Below, piece by piece: positions 55,523 through 64,000 of a stretch of 64,000 nt of DNA. How positions within the stretch are numbered: the first letter of the stretch is position 1; the number at the start of each line of letters is the position of its first letter. Position numbers and translations under genes: made by a program. The stretch is from Scilla litardierei (taxonomy: Eukaryota > Streptophyta > Magnoliopsida > Asparagales > Asparagaceae): NCBI GenBank assembly GCA_030789695.1, contig CM061136.1:136040448-136104447 (forward strand), in the 5' to 3' direction. The notes under the pieces are model-generated. The model worked only from the letters and a program-made list of their open reading frames with translations. It ran no database searches and had not been told where the DNA came from.

Positions 55523-55620
55523 GTAAGAACTCGATCTCTCGATGTTTTCATAACCTATTTGTATTTTTATGAAACCCTAATGAAATTTCATGTTGTTTGA
55601 TTATTGTTTCCCCATAACAG
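55523..55620 (+). other. Putative leader intron L1, element F 5' LTR
   Basis: 98 bp, donor CTCG|GTAAGA and acceptor CCCATAACAG|CGATT, equivalent to 5050-5146 in A. Confidence 0.5.
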
Positions 55621-55682
55621 CGATTTCCCCCGTAAATTAGCATCCGCGAGACAAACCTTCGTAATCGTCATCCCCGGTGCTA

Positions 55683-55822
55683 GGCAAGTGAAACTTGCCA
55701 CTTAGGGTTAGGGTCATGTTTTAGGCCATCTTGCTTGTAGTAGGCGTAAAAGAGGCTAGGCGACGAAATGATACTCGCCTAGGCGCAAATTGGGGAACTA
55801 GCTTGACAACGAAGCTAGTTCC
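55683..55822 (+). promoter_or_regulatory. Covarying leader hairpins, element F 5' LTR
   Basis: 55683-55699 GGCAAGT(gaa)ACTTGCC; 55756-55782 CTAGGCGA/TCGCCTAG around cgaaatgatac; 55794-55822 GGAACTAGCTT/AAGCTAGTTCC around GACAACG. Confidence 0.72.
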
Positions 55823-56483
55823 GACATATATCATGTTGCACAATTAGCATGTCATGTTTAAATTCCATTAACGGTACGCGAATTAATTGTCATGTCATTG
55901 CATTATTTAAGTGATCCCGTGATTACGTAGCATCGCTACAATACTTGTATTCCTGGCTCGTGACCAGAAGCGAGCATAATGAGTTGCTAACCCCAACGCT
56001 CGATATTGAATTGTGAACTAAGAAACAAGCTCCCGTGCGGGGCAACCCTGGCTCACTTGCTGGGCTCATGTACAGGGACCCTGGCTTGTCTACATGTGGG
56101 ATGGGGTAAGGGCTAAGCGGCCATTCAACTGGGAGTCTGCCCGATCAGCAACTGCAGTTGTAAGGCGTAAACTCTGGGGTGGGGTAGTGTTTAGTGCCGA
56201 TCGGCGTGAATGTTGTACCATTCAGCTGAAGGGCGTAAACATCTACAAAACAACGTGAATAGTGAATTGATTGAGATTGATAGTAGCTTGGCTACTCTTG
56301 TCTTGTCCCGATGATTGTTCTCTCGTACAAATTGTCTTGCCATGTCTTGATTGTGCACTCATGTTATAACTGCCATGTCATGCATACTATAACTGCTAGG
56401 TTGCTAGTTGCCTTACTTTCAGTTTCCTTCCCCAAGTCTTTTAGACTTGCTGACATGTGCCCCTTTACTCTTTTGGGTGACAC

Positions 56484-56591
56484 ATGTTAGATCCTGATCC
56501 TGAGTACCTTGTTGAGGACGAGGTGTTTGCGGACGCCGAGCCCGAGCTTGTGTTTGACGAGGAGTACGTGGACACTGGAGACCAGTCCTAG
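56484..56591 (+). CDS. LTR-encoded acidic 35-aa ORF, element F 5' LTR
   Basis: 35 codons, 14 acidic and no basic residues, ends YVDTGDQS then TAG. Lies in the leader between TATA box and primer site, about 600 nt upstream of the gag ATG. Confidence 0.57.
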   Translation: MLDPDPEYLVEDEVFADAEPELVFDEEYVDTGDQS

Positions 56592-56943
56592 TGTCTTCGT
56601 TGTGTTTTCCTTTTGTTTAGATTGATGTTTTGTTGTCGGTGCGTGGCACCCATACTTTGTTATGTTGTTGTTTTTGTTGGCCTTGTTCTGGGCCTTTAGA
56701 CTCTTTCTTTTAGCCTGGTGGCTTTTCTGGATGTTGAACTTATTTTCTTGTTGGACAATTTATGAGAAATGGGATTTTATTTCAGTCTATCCTTGTGTTA
56801 TTATTGTTGTTCCGTTGTGGTTACAGGGACCTGCTTATGTTTTATTGACGCTTATCGGGTTTGGGGCTTCACAGCTCCACTCTCATGCGGACCTTTTCAC
56901 GTCTCGCCTCCATTTTTGGGAAGCGGGGCGTGACAGGTTTTAG

Positions 56944-56961
56944 TGGTGGCCCATGCAAGTC
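56944..56961 (+). promoter_or_regulatory. Primer binding site of element F, tRNA-Ile type
   Basis: TGGTGGCCCATGCAAGTC, eight bases after the LTR end, one mismatch from the site of D. Confidence 0.68.
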
Positions 56962-57078
56962 CCTCTGTAACTGCAATTATCAGGGATAACAATAATAATA
57001 TAAGATTGTCCAACAAATAAGTTCGATATCCGAGTCATAAGCTATGAGTCTAATCTGCTTCGTTTCTTGTGTCATTAG

Positions 57079-58248
57079 ATGGCAGGAAGGCGATTCACCC
57101 GTGGTGGGGGTAGTGGTGCGCTCCCTCATGATGAGGAGCCTGAGCGGGAACCCACCAACAGTGAGATGATGCGGATGATGTTGCAGATGATGCAAGTGCA
57201 ACAGAGCGTGCTTCTGCAAGTCCAGAAAGCTCCACTTGCTCGAGCTGCCCGGGCTCTTCCGGATGCCCCTCGCTCTGAGCCAGGAGCGAAGCAATTTCGG
57301 GAGCTGGGTCCCGCATATTTTGATGGGTCTGAGGGTCCTCTGGCTGCCGATGAGTGGATTCGGAACATCGAGGACAATCTGAAGATGGCCAAGATCACCC
57401 CGGCTGGATGGGTTGATTTGGCGAAGAGGCAACTCAAGGATAATGCTCGGAATTGGTGGGATGCGGAAGAGAAGATGTTGGTGGAGCCGATAGCTTGGGC
57501 TACCTTCAAGGTCAGATTTGAGGGTGAGTTCTTTTCGAAAACTGCCAGAGAAGAGATGCTGCAGCGTTTTATCGATTTGAAGCAAGGAAGCTCGTCGGTG
57601 GACCTATATCACCAAGAGTTCATGAGGCTGAGTCGGTTTGCACCAAAGATGGTGCAGGACGCTGAGGAGAGAGCTCAGAGGTTCCTGCAGGGACGTGCTT
57701 CGGAGCTCCAGAGTTTTGTGACCTCTTCTGACCGGGAGTATCAGAAGGTTCTAGTAGCAGCCAAGAGGGAGGAGCTGCTCGTGAACCAGAGGAGGGGGTC
57801 TGTTGTTGGTGCTGGGAAGAGGCCTATGGAGCAGGCCAGAGCTATGGTTAGACCTGGATTCAGGCCTAATCAGTCCGCTCAGTTTAAGAGGCCAGGAGGG
57901 CCTATTCTGAAGACTTGCCATTTCTGCGGCAAGCCTGGCCACATCAAGGATCAGTGTCTGAAGTTTTTGGGCCAGTGTCTGGTTTGTGGTGATGCTTCCC
58001 ATGTCGCGAAGGATTGTCGACATGTGGGTCCGCTGCGGAGGGCACCTGTTGCAGCTCAGCCGTTGTAGCAGCGAGCGTATGTTCCTGCTGGTCGTGGAGC
58101 AGCTCTTGTTCCGCAGAGGCAAGCTTTTCAGCAGGCTGTTCCGCCGAGGAAGCAGGCTTTTCTGATGACCGCTGTGGAGAGCGAGGCTGTGGATGAGGTT
58201 ATCGCAGGTAATCCTCAATCTAGCTGTTACTTTCCTAGCTGGTTTTGA
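57079..58248 (+). pseudogene. gag: Element F gag with one internal stop
   Basis: ATG at 57079 (MAGRRFTRG, as in D). Capsid-type Retrotrans_gag domain and two CCHC knuckles (CHFCGKPGHIKDQC and CLVCGDASHVAKDC) as in D. TAG at 58066-58068 replaces CAG in D, cutting off the Gln/Arg-rich tail and, in the spliced form, everything downstream. One codon is missing near 57735 compared with D. The unspliced frame would stop at 58246-58248 within intron 1. Confidence 0.92.
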
Positions 58249-58320
58249 TTGTTAGATTATGTTGTTTACTTGAACATGGTTGTTTGCTAGACTAGGGTTT
58301 GATTGTTAATTGATTGTTAG
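58208..58320 (+). other. Putative gag/pol junction intron (intron 1), element F
   Basis: 113 bp, donor GCAG|GTAATCC and acceptor GTTAG|GTGTGG, phase 1; joins Gag and protease in frame. Confidence 0.75.
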
Positions 58321-61300
58321 GTGTGGTTTTGGTTTGCACATTTCCTGCACGAGTCCTCTTTGACTCTGGTGCATCGATGTGCATTATTTCTCGGAGCTTC
58401 GTGGAGAGGCATTCCTTGTCGACGTCCCCTCTTTCCAAGAGTTGGAATATCGTTACAGGGAATGGCGTGGTCTCGGTGCATCGTGGTTGCAATTCTTGCT
58501 CGTTGGTGGTCTGTGGACATGAGCTTTTCGCTGATTTCATTGTCCACGACATCATCAACTATGATGCAGTTCTTGGGATGGACTGGCTTGCGAGCTTCTA
58601 TGCTACGATCGACTGTCGAAGGAAGAAGGTGGTGTTCGAGATTCCCGGACATCCAGTATTTGAGTTCAGTCGTGGTAGCAGTTCGCTTGGTCCTGTCAGG
58701 TTTCAGGCCATGCCAGTGGAGGTTGTGGATTTGCAGATGGAGCTGGAGTGGCCAGCTGTGGTGCGAGACTTTGGCGACGTCTTCCCCGGGGAGATGTCTG
58801 GTTTGCCACCTGATCGAGCTTTAGAATTTTCTATCGATCTTATTCCAGGTGCGCAGCCGATTTCGAAGGCGCCGTATCGTATGGCACCTGCAGAATTGGA
58901 AGAGTTGCGAAAGCAGTTGGATGAGCTTTTGCAAAAGGGTTATATCAATCCTAGCGTGTCTTCGTGTGGAGCACCAGTGTTGCTGGTGAAGAAGAAGGAT
59001 GGTTCGCATCGCATGTGCGTGGACTATCGGGAGTTGAATGCGGTGACCATTAAGAATAAATACACGTTGCCTCGCATCGATGATATTTTTGATCAGCTTG
59101 GAGGTTCGAGTGTGTTTTCTAAATTGGATTTGAGGAGTGGTTACCATCAGTTGAAGGTGAAGAAGGGAGATGTTCCGAAGACAGCATTCAGGACGAAGTA
59201 TGGACACTATGAGTTTGTGGTTATGCCTTTCGGCGTAACTAACGCGCCCGCAGTTTTCATGAATCTGATGAACCTGATTTTCTACGACTTTTTGGATAAG
59301 TTTGTCGTTATCTTTATTGACGACATTCTGATCTATTCGAAGTCGGAGGAAGAGCATGCCTCGCACTTGAGGACGGTGTTGGAGATCTTGAGGAAGCATC
59401 ATTTGTATGCTAAGTTTTCGAAGTGCGAGTTTTGGCTGGATAGAGTTGCTTTTCTCGGGCATGTGGTGACTGGAGATGGTATTTCAGTGGATCCCGAGAA
59501 GATTAGGGCCATCAGAGAGTGGCCTGTTCCGTCGTCTGCATCTGAGATTCGGAGCTTCCTTGGACTCGCTGGTTACTATCGGCGTTTCATTAAGGACTTT
59601 TCCCGTATTGCTGAGCCGATGACCAGGTTGACGCGGAAGGATGTTCCTTTTGTTTGGTCGGGTGATTGTGAGAGTGCTTTTGGTATTCTGAAGGAGAGGT
59701 TGACGACTGCCCCTATTCTTGTTGTGTCTGATCGCAGCGGTGGATTTGAGATCTTTTGCGATGCTTCTGGCAAGGGTCTCGGTTGTGTGTTGCATCAGCA
59801 TGGACATGTTGTGGCTTATGCGTCTCGTCAACTTAAGGTTCACGAGAAGAATTACCCGACGCATGATTTGGAGTTGGCTGCCGTTGTGTTTGCTCTTAAG
59901 ATTTGGAGGCACTTCCTGCTGAGTGAGAAAGTGAAGATTTTCACCGATCACAAAAGCTTGAAGTATATTTTCACTCAGAAGGAGCTCAACATGCGACAGC
60001 GTTGATGGTTGGAGCTTATGGCGGATTATGATATTGATTTGCAGTTTCACCCTGGCAAGGTGAATGTGGTTCCTGATGCGCTGAGTAGGCTTCCAGCGGT
60101 GATGATTTTGACCTCGCAGTGGAGATTGCAGTAGGATTTTTGCGAGTCTGGTGTTGAGATTGTTCTTCCTGGGGAGGCTTCTTCGTTGATGTACATGCAG
60201 GTACAGTCGACGATCGTGGACCGGATTAAGGCTGGCCAGGCTGAGGATCCGAAGCTGATAAAGATTCGGGAGCAGGTGGAAGCCGGTCTGCGGACTGACT
60301 TTTTGATTCATGAGGATGGCTCGCTGAGGCTTGGAGCTAGGTTTTGTGTGCCAGCTGGAGATATTACAGAGGAGTTGATGGTGGAGGCACACAGTTCGCC
60401 GTATTCTGTGCATCCTGGTGGCACCAAGATGTACCAGGATCTTCGTCTGAATTATTGGTGGCATGGCATGAAGAGGAGTGTGGCTCGGAGTGTAGCCAAG
60501 TGCTTGGTTTTTCAGCAAGTGAAGGCGGAGCATCAGCGTGCGGCCGGGTTGCTACAACCGCTTCCGATTCCGGAGTGGAAATGGCAACACATCACTATGG
60601 ATTTCGTGACTGGACTACCTCGGAGTCCGAAGCAGAATGACGCGATTTGGGTGATCGTAGATCGATTGACCAAATCCGCGCACTTTATTCCATTCCGAGT
60701 GGGACAGTCCATTGAGGCGCTAGCAAGGAGATATATGGAGGTAAAATTCTTTTACTCTCCGTTTTATTTCCTTTTCCTAGTTTGGATAGTGATGTAACGT
60801 GAATCGTGCAGGAGGTCGTGCGACTTCATGGAGTCCCCGTGAGTATCGTGTCTGACAGAGACACGAGGTTCACATCTCAGTTCTGGCAGAGTTTGCAGAA
60901 GAGCTTGGGTACGCGTCTGAGTTTCAGCACGGCGTACCATCCGCAGACGGATGGCCAGTCCGAGAGGACGATTCAGATTTTGGAAGACATGCTGAGGGCG
61001 TGCATGTTGGATTTCAAGGGTTCGTGGGAGGACCATCTACATCTGGTAGAGTTTTCTTACAACAACAGCTTCCAGGCGAGTAATGGCATGGCGCCTTTCG
61101 CCGCTTTGTATGGGAGGAAATGTCGATCGCCCTTGAGTTGGGATGACGTTGGTGATCGGGAGCTGTTGGGACCTGAGATGATCGTGGAGGCCGTGGATAT
61201 CGTCAGGAATATTCGGGAGAGGTTGAGGATTGCTCAGGACCGTTTTAAGCATTGGGCGGATGCTAAACGTCGTCCTTTGGAATTTCAGCCGGGCGACCAT

Positions 61301-61714
61301 GTGTTCTTGAAGATTTCCCCGAATCGTGGTGTGATTCGTTTTGGGAAGCGAGGGAAGTTGAGCCCGCGATACATTGGACCATTTGACATTTTGGAGACGG
61401 TTGGCGAGGTAGCGTATCGCTTGGCCTTGCCGCCATCTTTGGAAGGAGTTCACAATGTTTTCCATGTGTCGCAGCTTCGTCGATACATTAGCGATCCATC
61501 TCATGCTGTGGATTTTTCGGAGATTACCGTTCGCCCCGATATGACGTATGATCAGCATCCAGTGCAGATTCTGGACAGGCGTCAGAAGTCACTTCGAAAC
61601 AAGGTCGTCGATCTTGTTAGAGTGATGTGGCGGCACGGTTCGCCGGGAGAGTCCACTTGGGAGAGAGAAGATGAGATGCGAGAGTGTTTCCCACTTTTGT
61701 TTCCGGACACGTGA
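58321..61714 (+). pseudogene. pol: Element F pol: protease to chromodomain-like tail
   Basis: Protease LFDSGAS near 58359; RT FIDDIL near 59314; RNase H CDASGKG near 59758; integrase zinc finger near 60400-60510; DFVTGLP near 60601; SDRDTRF near 60852; GPF module near 61375; chromodomain-like tail ending at 61712-61714. With both introns removed gag-pol would be 1484 codons, normal for the family. Lesions: TGA 60003 (CGA in D), TAG 60132 (CAG), and the zinc-finger motif CLVCQQ changed to CLVFQQ (about 60508), which removes a metal ligand. No frameshift. Confidence 0.93.
60741..60811 (+). other. Putative integrase intron (intron 2), element F
   Basis: 71 bp, donor ATGGAG|GTAAAA, T-rich middle ending ttttcctag, conserved tgatgtaacgtgaa, acceptor GTGCAG|GAGGTC. 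Phase 0. Element A lacks exactly this interval. Confidence 0.8.
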
Positions 61715-62039
61715 GTGTTTGGAAATTCCGAGGACGGAATTTTTCTTAAGTTGGGGAGGATGTAACGACTGGTTTTCATGTATCTGGATTTATTATATTA
61801 TAATATATGTTTTGGTGGATTTTCTTCTCATGTGTGGTTTTCGTCTCCGTAACTTTCATTTTCGATCGTTCCGTCGTGTTTTCTCGTTTCTTCCTTAGGA
61901 TCGTCGATTTCGGAGTAAGTCATTCGTGACGGGCTTCATAACGGTCGTATCTTACTGTTAGATCAAGCCTAGGAGTCTTAGGAATCGATCCCGGAGCTCC
62001 GCGCTCCGTATCGGAACTTTTGGTGCACGTTAGCCGGTA

Positions 62040-62447
62040 TGAGAAGGGGCACCGACCGACTAGATGACGATCCAGTCGGTCGGCAATCCTTCTTGGACCG
62101 ACTAGTTGGCTTTCTAAATTATTCAGAAGTTACTGTTTATCGTTAGTCGGTCTAAGAACGTTGGTTGACCGACTAGGTTGCAAACTAGTCGATCAGCAAT
62201 GCTTCTTTAACCGACTAACTCTTCAACTTAATTTTAGTATCAATACTATTCACTCTTAGTCGGTCTAAGAACGTTCATCGACCGACTAGATGTTAAACTA
62301 GTCGGTCAGTATTTGTTCATGGACGGACTAAATCTAAATCCTATTTTCGTTCAGAAGTTACTGTTTACACTTAGTCGGTCTGCGTTGGTCGACCGACCGA
62401 CTAGTTGCCAAACTAGTCGGTCAGTGGTTGCTCTTTGACCGACTAAT
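62040..62447 (+). promoter_or_regulatory. DRE-like palindrome array, element F 3' LTR
   Basis: As 54795-55202; one half-site is altered (ggacggacta at about 62322). Confidence 0.75.
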
Positions 62448-63727
62448 CTGTGTTAAAACCCTAATTTCTGGGCAGCCGCCAGCCCATCCTATTTATACCC
62501 CTCCCAAACGTTTTCTTCTTTCTCCACTCGACCCAAAACCCTAGTTTCTCCCCCATTGAGCCCCCTTCCACCTCCAACCCTTATTCCTTCATTCCAAGCC
62601 CTAACTTCATCATCTAAACCCTCCATCAACTCATTCTACCTCTCATCTTCCCCGAAATCTCACCAAATCCCCAAAATCCCCCAAAAACCCTAACTCTCCA
62701 AACTTCTCCATTTGTTTCCAGATCTGGTCCTAGGGTTCTCCGGAGTGTTTCTTCCGCCTCCTCTCGGTAAGAACTCGATCTCTCGATGTTTTCATAACCT
62801 ATTTGTATTTTTATGAAACCCTAATGAAATTTCATGTTGTTTGATGATTGTTTTCCCATAACAGCGATTTCCCCCGTAAATTAGCATCCGCGAGACGAAC
62901 CTTCGTAATCGTCATCCCCGGTGCTAGGCAAGTGAAACTTGCCACTTAGGGTTAGGGCCATGTTTTAGGCCATCTTGCTTGTAGTAGGCGTAAAAGAGGC
63001 TAGGCGACGAAATGATACTCGCCTAGGCGCAAATTGGGGAACTAGCTTGACAACGAAGCTAGTTACGACATATATCATGTTGCAAAATTACCATGTCATG
63101 TTTAAATTCCATTAACGGTACGCGAATTAATTGTCATGTCATTGCATTCTTTAAGTGATCCCGTGATTGCGTAGCATCGCTACAATACTTGTATTCCTGG
63201 CTCGTGACCAGAAGCGAGCATAATGAGTTGCTAACCCCAACGCTCGATATTGAATTGTGAACTAAGAAACAAGCTCCCGTGCGGGGCAACCCTGGCTCAC
63301 TTGCTGGGCTCATGTACAGGGACCCTGGCTTGTCTACATGTGGGATGGGGTAAGGGTTAAGCGGCCATTCAACTGGGAGTCTGCCCGATCAGCAACTGCA
63401 GTTGTAAGGCGTAAACTCTGGGGTGGGGTAGTGTTTAGTACCGATCGGCGTGAATGTTGTACCATTCAGCTGAAGGGCGTAAACATCTACAAAACAACGT
63501 GAATAGTGAATTGATTGAGATTGATAGTAGCTTGGCTACTCTTGTCTTGTCCCGATGATTGTTCTCTCGTACAAATTGTCTTGCCATGTCTTGATTGTGC
63601 ACTCATGTTATAACTGCCATGTCATGCATACTATAACTGCTAGGTTGCTAGTTGCCTTACTTTCAGTTTCCTTGCCCAAGTCTTTTAGACTTGCTGACAT
63701 GTGCCCCTTTACTCTTTTGGGTGACAC

Positions 63728-63835
63728 ATGTTAGATCCTGATCCTGAGTACCTTGTTGAGGACGAGGTGTTTGCGGACGCCGAGCCCGAGCTTGTGTTTG
63801 ACGAGGAGTACGTGGACACTGGGGACCAGTCCTAG
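63728..63835 (+). CDS. LTR-encoded acidic 35-aa ORF, element F 3' LTR
   Basis: Second F copy of the 35-codon ORF, open, ending YVDTGDQS then TAG. Confidence 0.55.
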   Translation: MLDPDPEYLVEDEVFADAEPELVFDEEYVDTGDQS

Positions 63836-64000
63836 TGTCTTCGTTGTGTTTTCCTTTTGTTTAGATTGATGTTTTGTTGTTGGTGCGTGGCACCCATACT
63901 TTGTTATGTTGTTGTTTTTGTTGGCCTTGTTCTGGGCCTTTAGACTCTTTCTTTTAGCCTGGTGGCTTTTCTGGATGTTGAACTTATTTTCTTGTTGGAC

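Larger units (their letters stand above)
54517..56935 (+). repeat. 5' LTR of element F (2419 bp)
   Basis: TGTAACGACTGG to GGGCGTGACA. Contains array 54795-55202, TATTTATA 55246-55253, telo-box-like AAACCCTA at several places (about 55211, 55291, 55440, 55572), putative intron L1 55523-55620, hairpins, 35-codon ORF and candidate intron L2 56639-56826. Confidence 0.95.
54517..64000 (+). mobile_element. Element F: Tekay/Del-like chromovirus, 3' LTR cut by window end
   Basis: 5' LTR 54517-56935, primer site, gag, two putative introns, pol, polypurine tract ttggggagga (61751-61760) and a 3' LTR from 61761 missing its last about 180 bp. The LTRs differ at about 22 of 2240 positions (1%). No frameshift; three stops, all C-to-T type, plus a mutated zinc-finger Cys. 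Inserted in the 3' LTR of G. Confidence 0.95.
61761..64000 (+). repeat. 3' LTR of element F, truncated by window end
   Basis: TGTAACGACTGG onward, aligned to 54517 onward with about 1% differences; about 180 bp are missing at the right. Confidence 0.95.

Noticed and set aside
55201..55580. Telomere or interstitial telomeric repeat
   Set aside because: AAACCCTA occurs as separate single motifs, not as a tandem array.
1..64000. Host protein-coding genes, tRNA or rRNA genes
   Set aside because: Every long frame was assigned to a retroelement or to the antisense of one. tRNA-like matches were only the primer sites.

Overview
The window is plant nuclear heterochromatin made almost entirely of nested LTR retrotransposons. 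No ordinary host gene, tRNA or rRNA gene was found. The evidence for a flowering plant (probably a eudicot; species not identifiable) is: Ty3/gypsy chromoviruses of Tekay/Del type carrying a chromodomain-like C-terminus, a Sirevirus-type Ty1/copia element with an extra 3' ORF, an Athila/Tat-like non-autonomous element primed by tRNA-Asp, a second copia element, and a MULE-type MITE with a 9-bp target duplication.

Layout, with nesting read from LTR ends and target-site duplications (TSDs). Element G (Tekay-like, 39505 onward) is the outermost. Element H (copia, minus strand, 40375-48741, TSD gttcg) sits in G pol. Element E (Tekay-like, 3' part 33974-39504) sits in G gag. Element B (non-autonomous, 6503-33973, interrupted) sits in E RT. 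Element A (Tekay-like, 1-6502) sits in the 5' LTR of B. Element C (Sirevirus, 10791-33327, TSD atgat) sits in the 3' LTR of B. Element D (Tekay-like, minus strand, 20298-29923, TSD cctcc) sits in the extra ORF of C. A 327-bp MITE sits only in the 5' LTR of C. Element F (Tekay-like, 54517-64000, 3' LTR cut by the window end) sits in the 3' LTR of G. By eye, LTR divergence fits this order: B about 2%, C about 2%, D about 1%, F about 1%, H about 3%.

How the genes work. Each Tekay-like copy encodes Gag (two CCHC knuckles) and Pol (protease, RT, RNase H, integrase, chromodomain-like tail). Gag and Pol are not one continuous frame. They are joined in frame by an apparent GT-AG intron at the gag/protease junction, and a second short intron lies in the integrase core. 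Copy A has lost exactly the second intron, as if copied from spliced RNA. All Tekay-like coding regions carry stop codons, 18 of 20 of which look like C-to-T (or G-to-A) changes.

The most unusual material is in the LTRs. (1) The Tekay-like LTRs (A, D, E, F) and the unrelated Sirevirus C share one promoter module: an array of palindromes built on GACCGACTAG/CTAGTCGGTC just upstream of the TATA box. Each half-site contains ACCGAC, the core of the plant drought/cold-responsive DRE. (2) The transcribed part of the Tekay-like LTRs holds hairpins whose stems differ between subfamilies with compensating changes while the loops stay fixed. (3) It also holds a 35-codon acidic ORF of identical length, with no basic residue, ending in the same DTGDQS motif in four divergent subfamilies. 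(4) Elements B, C and H have their own palindrome or hairpin arrays.
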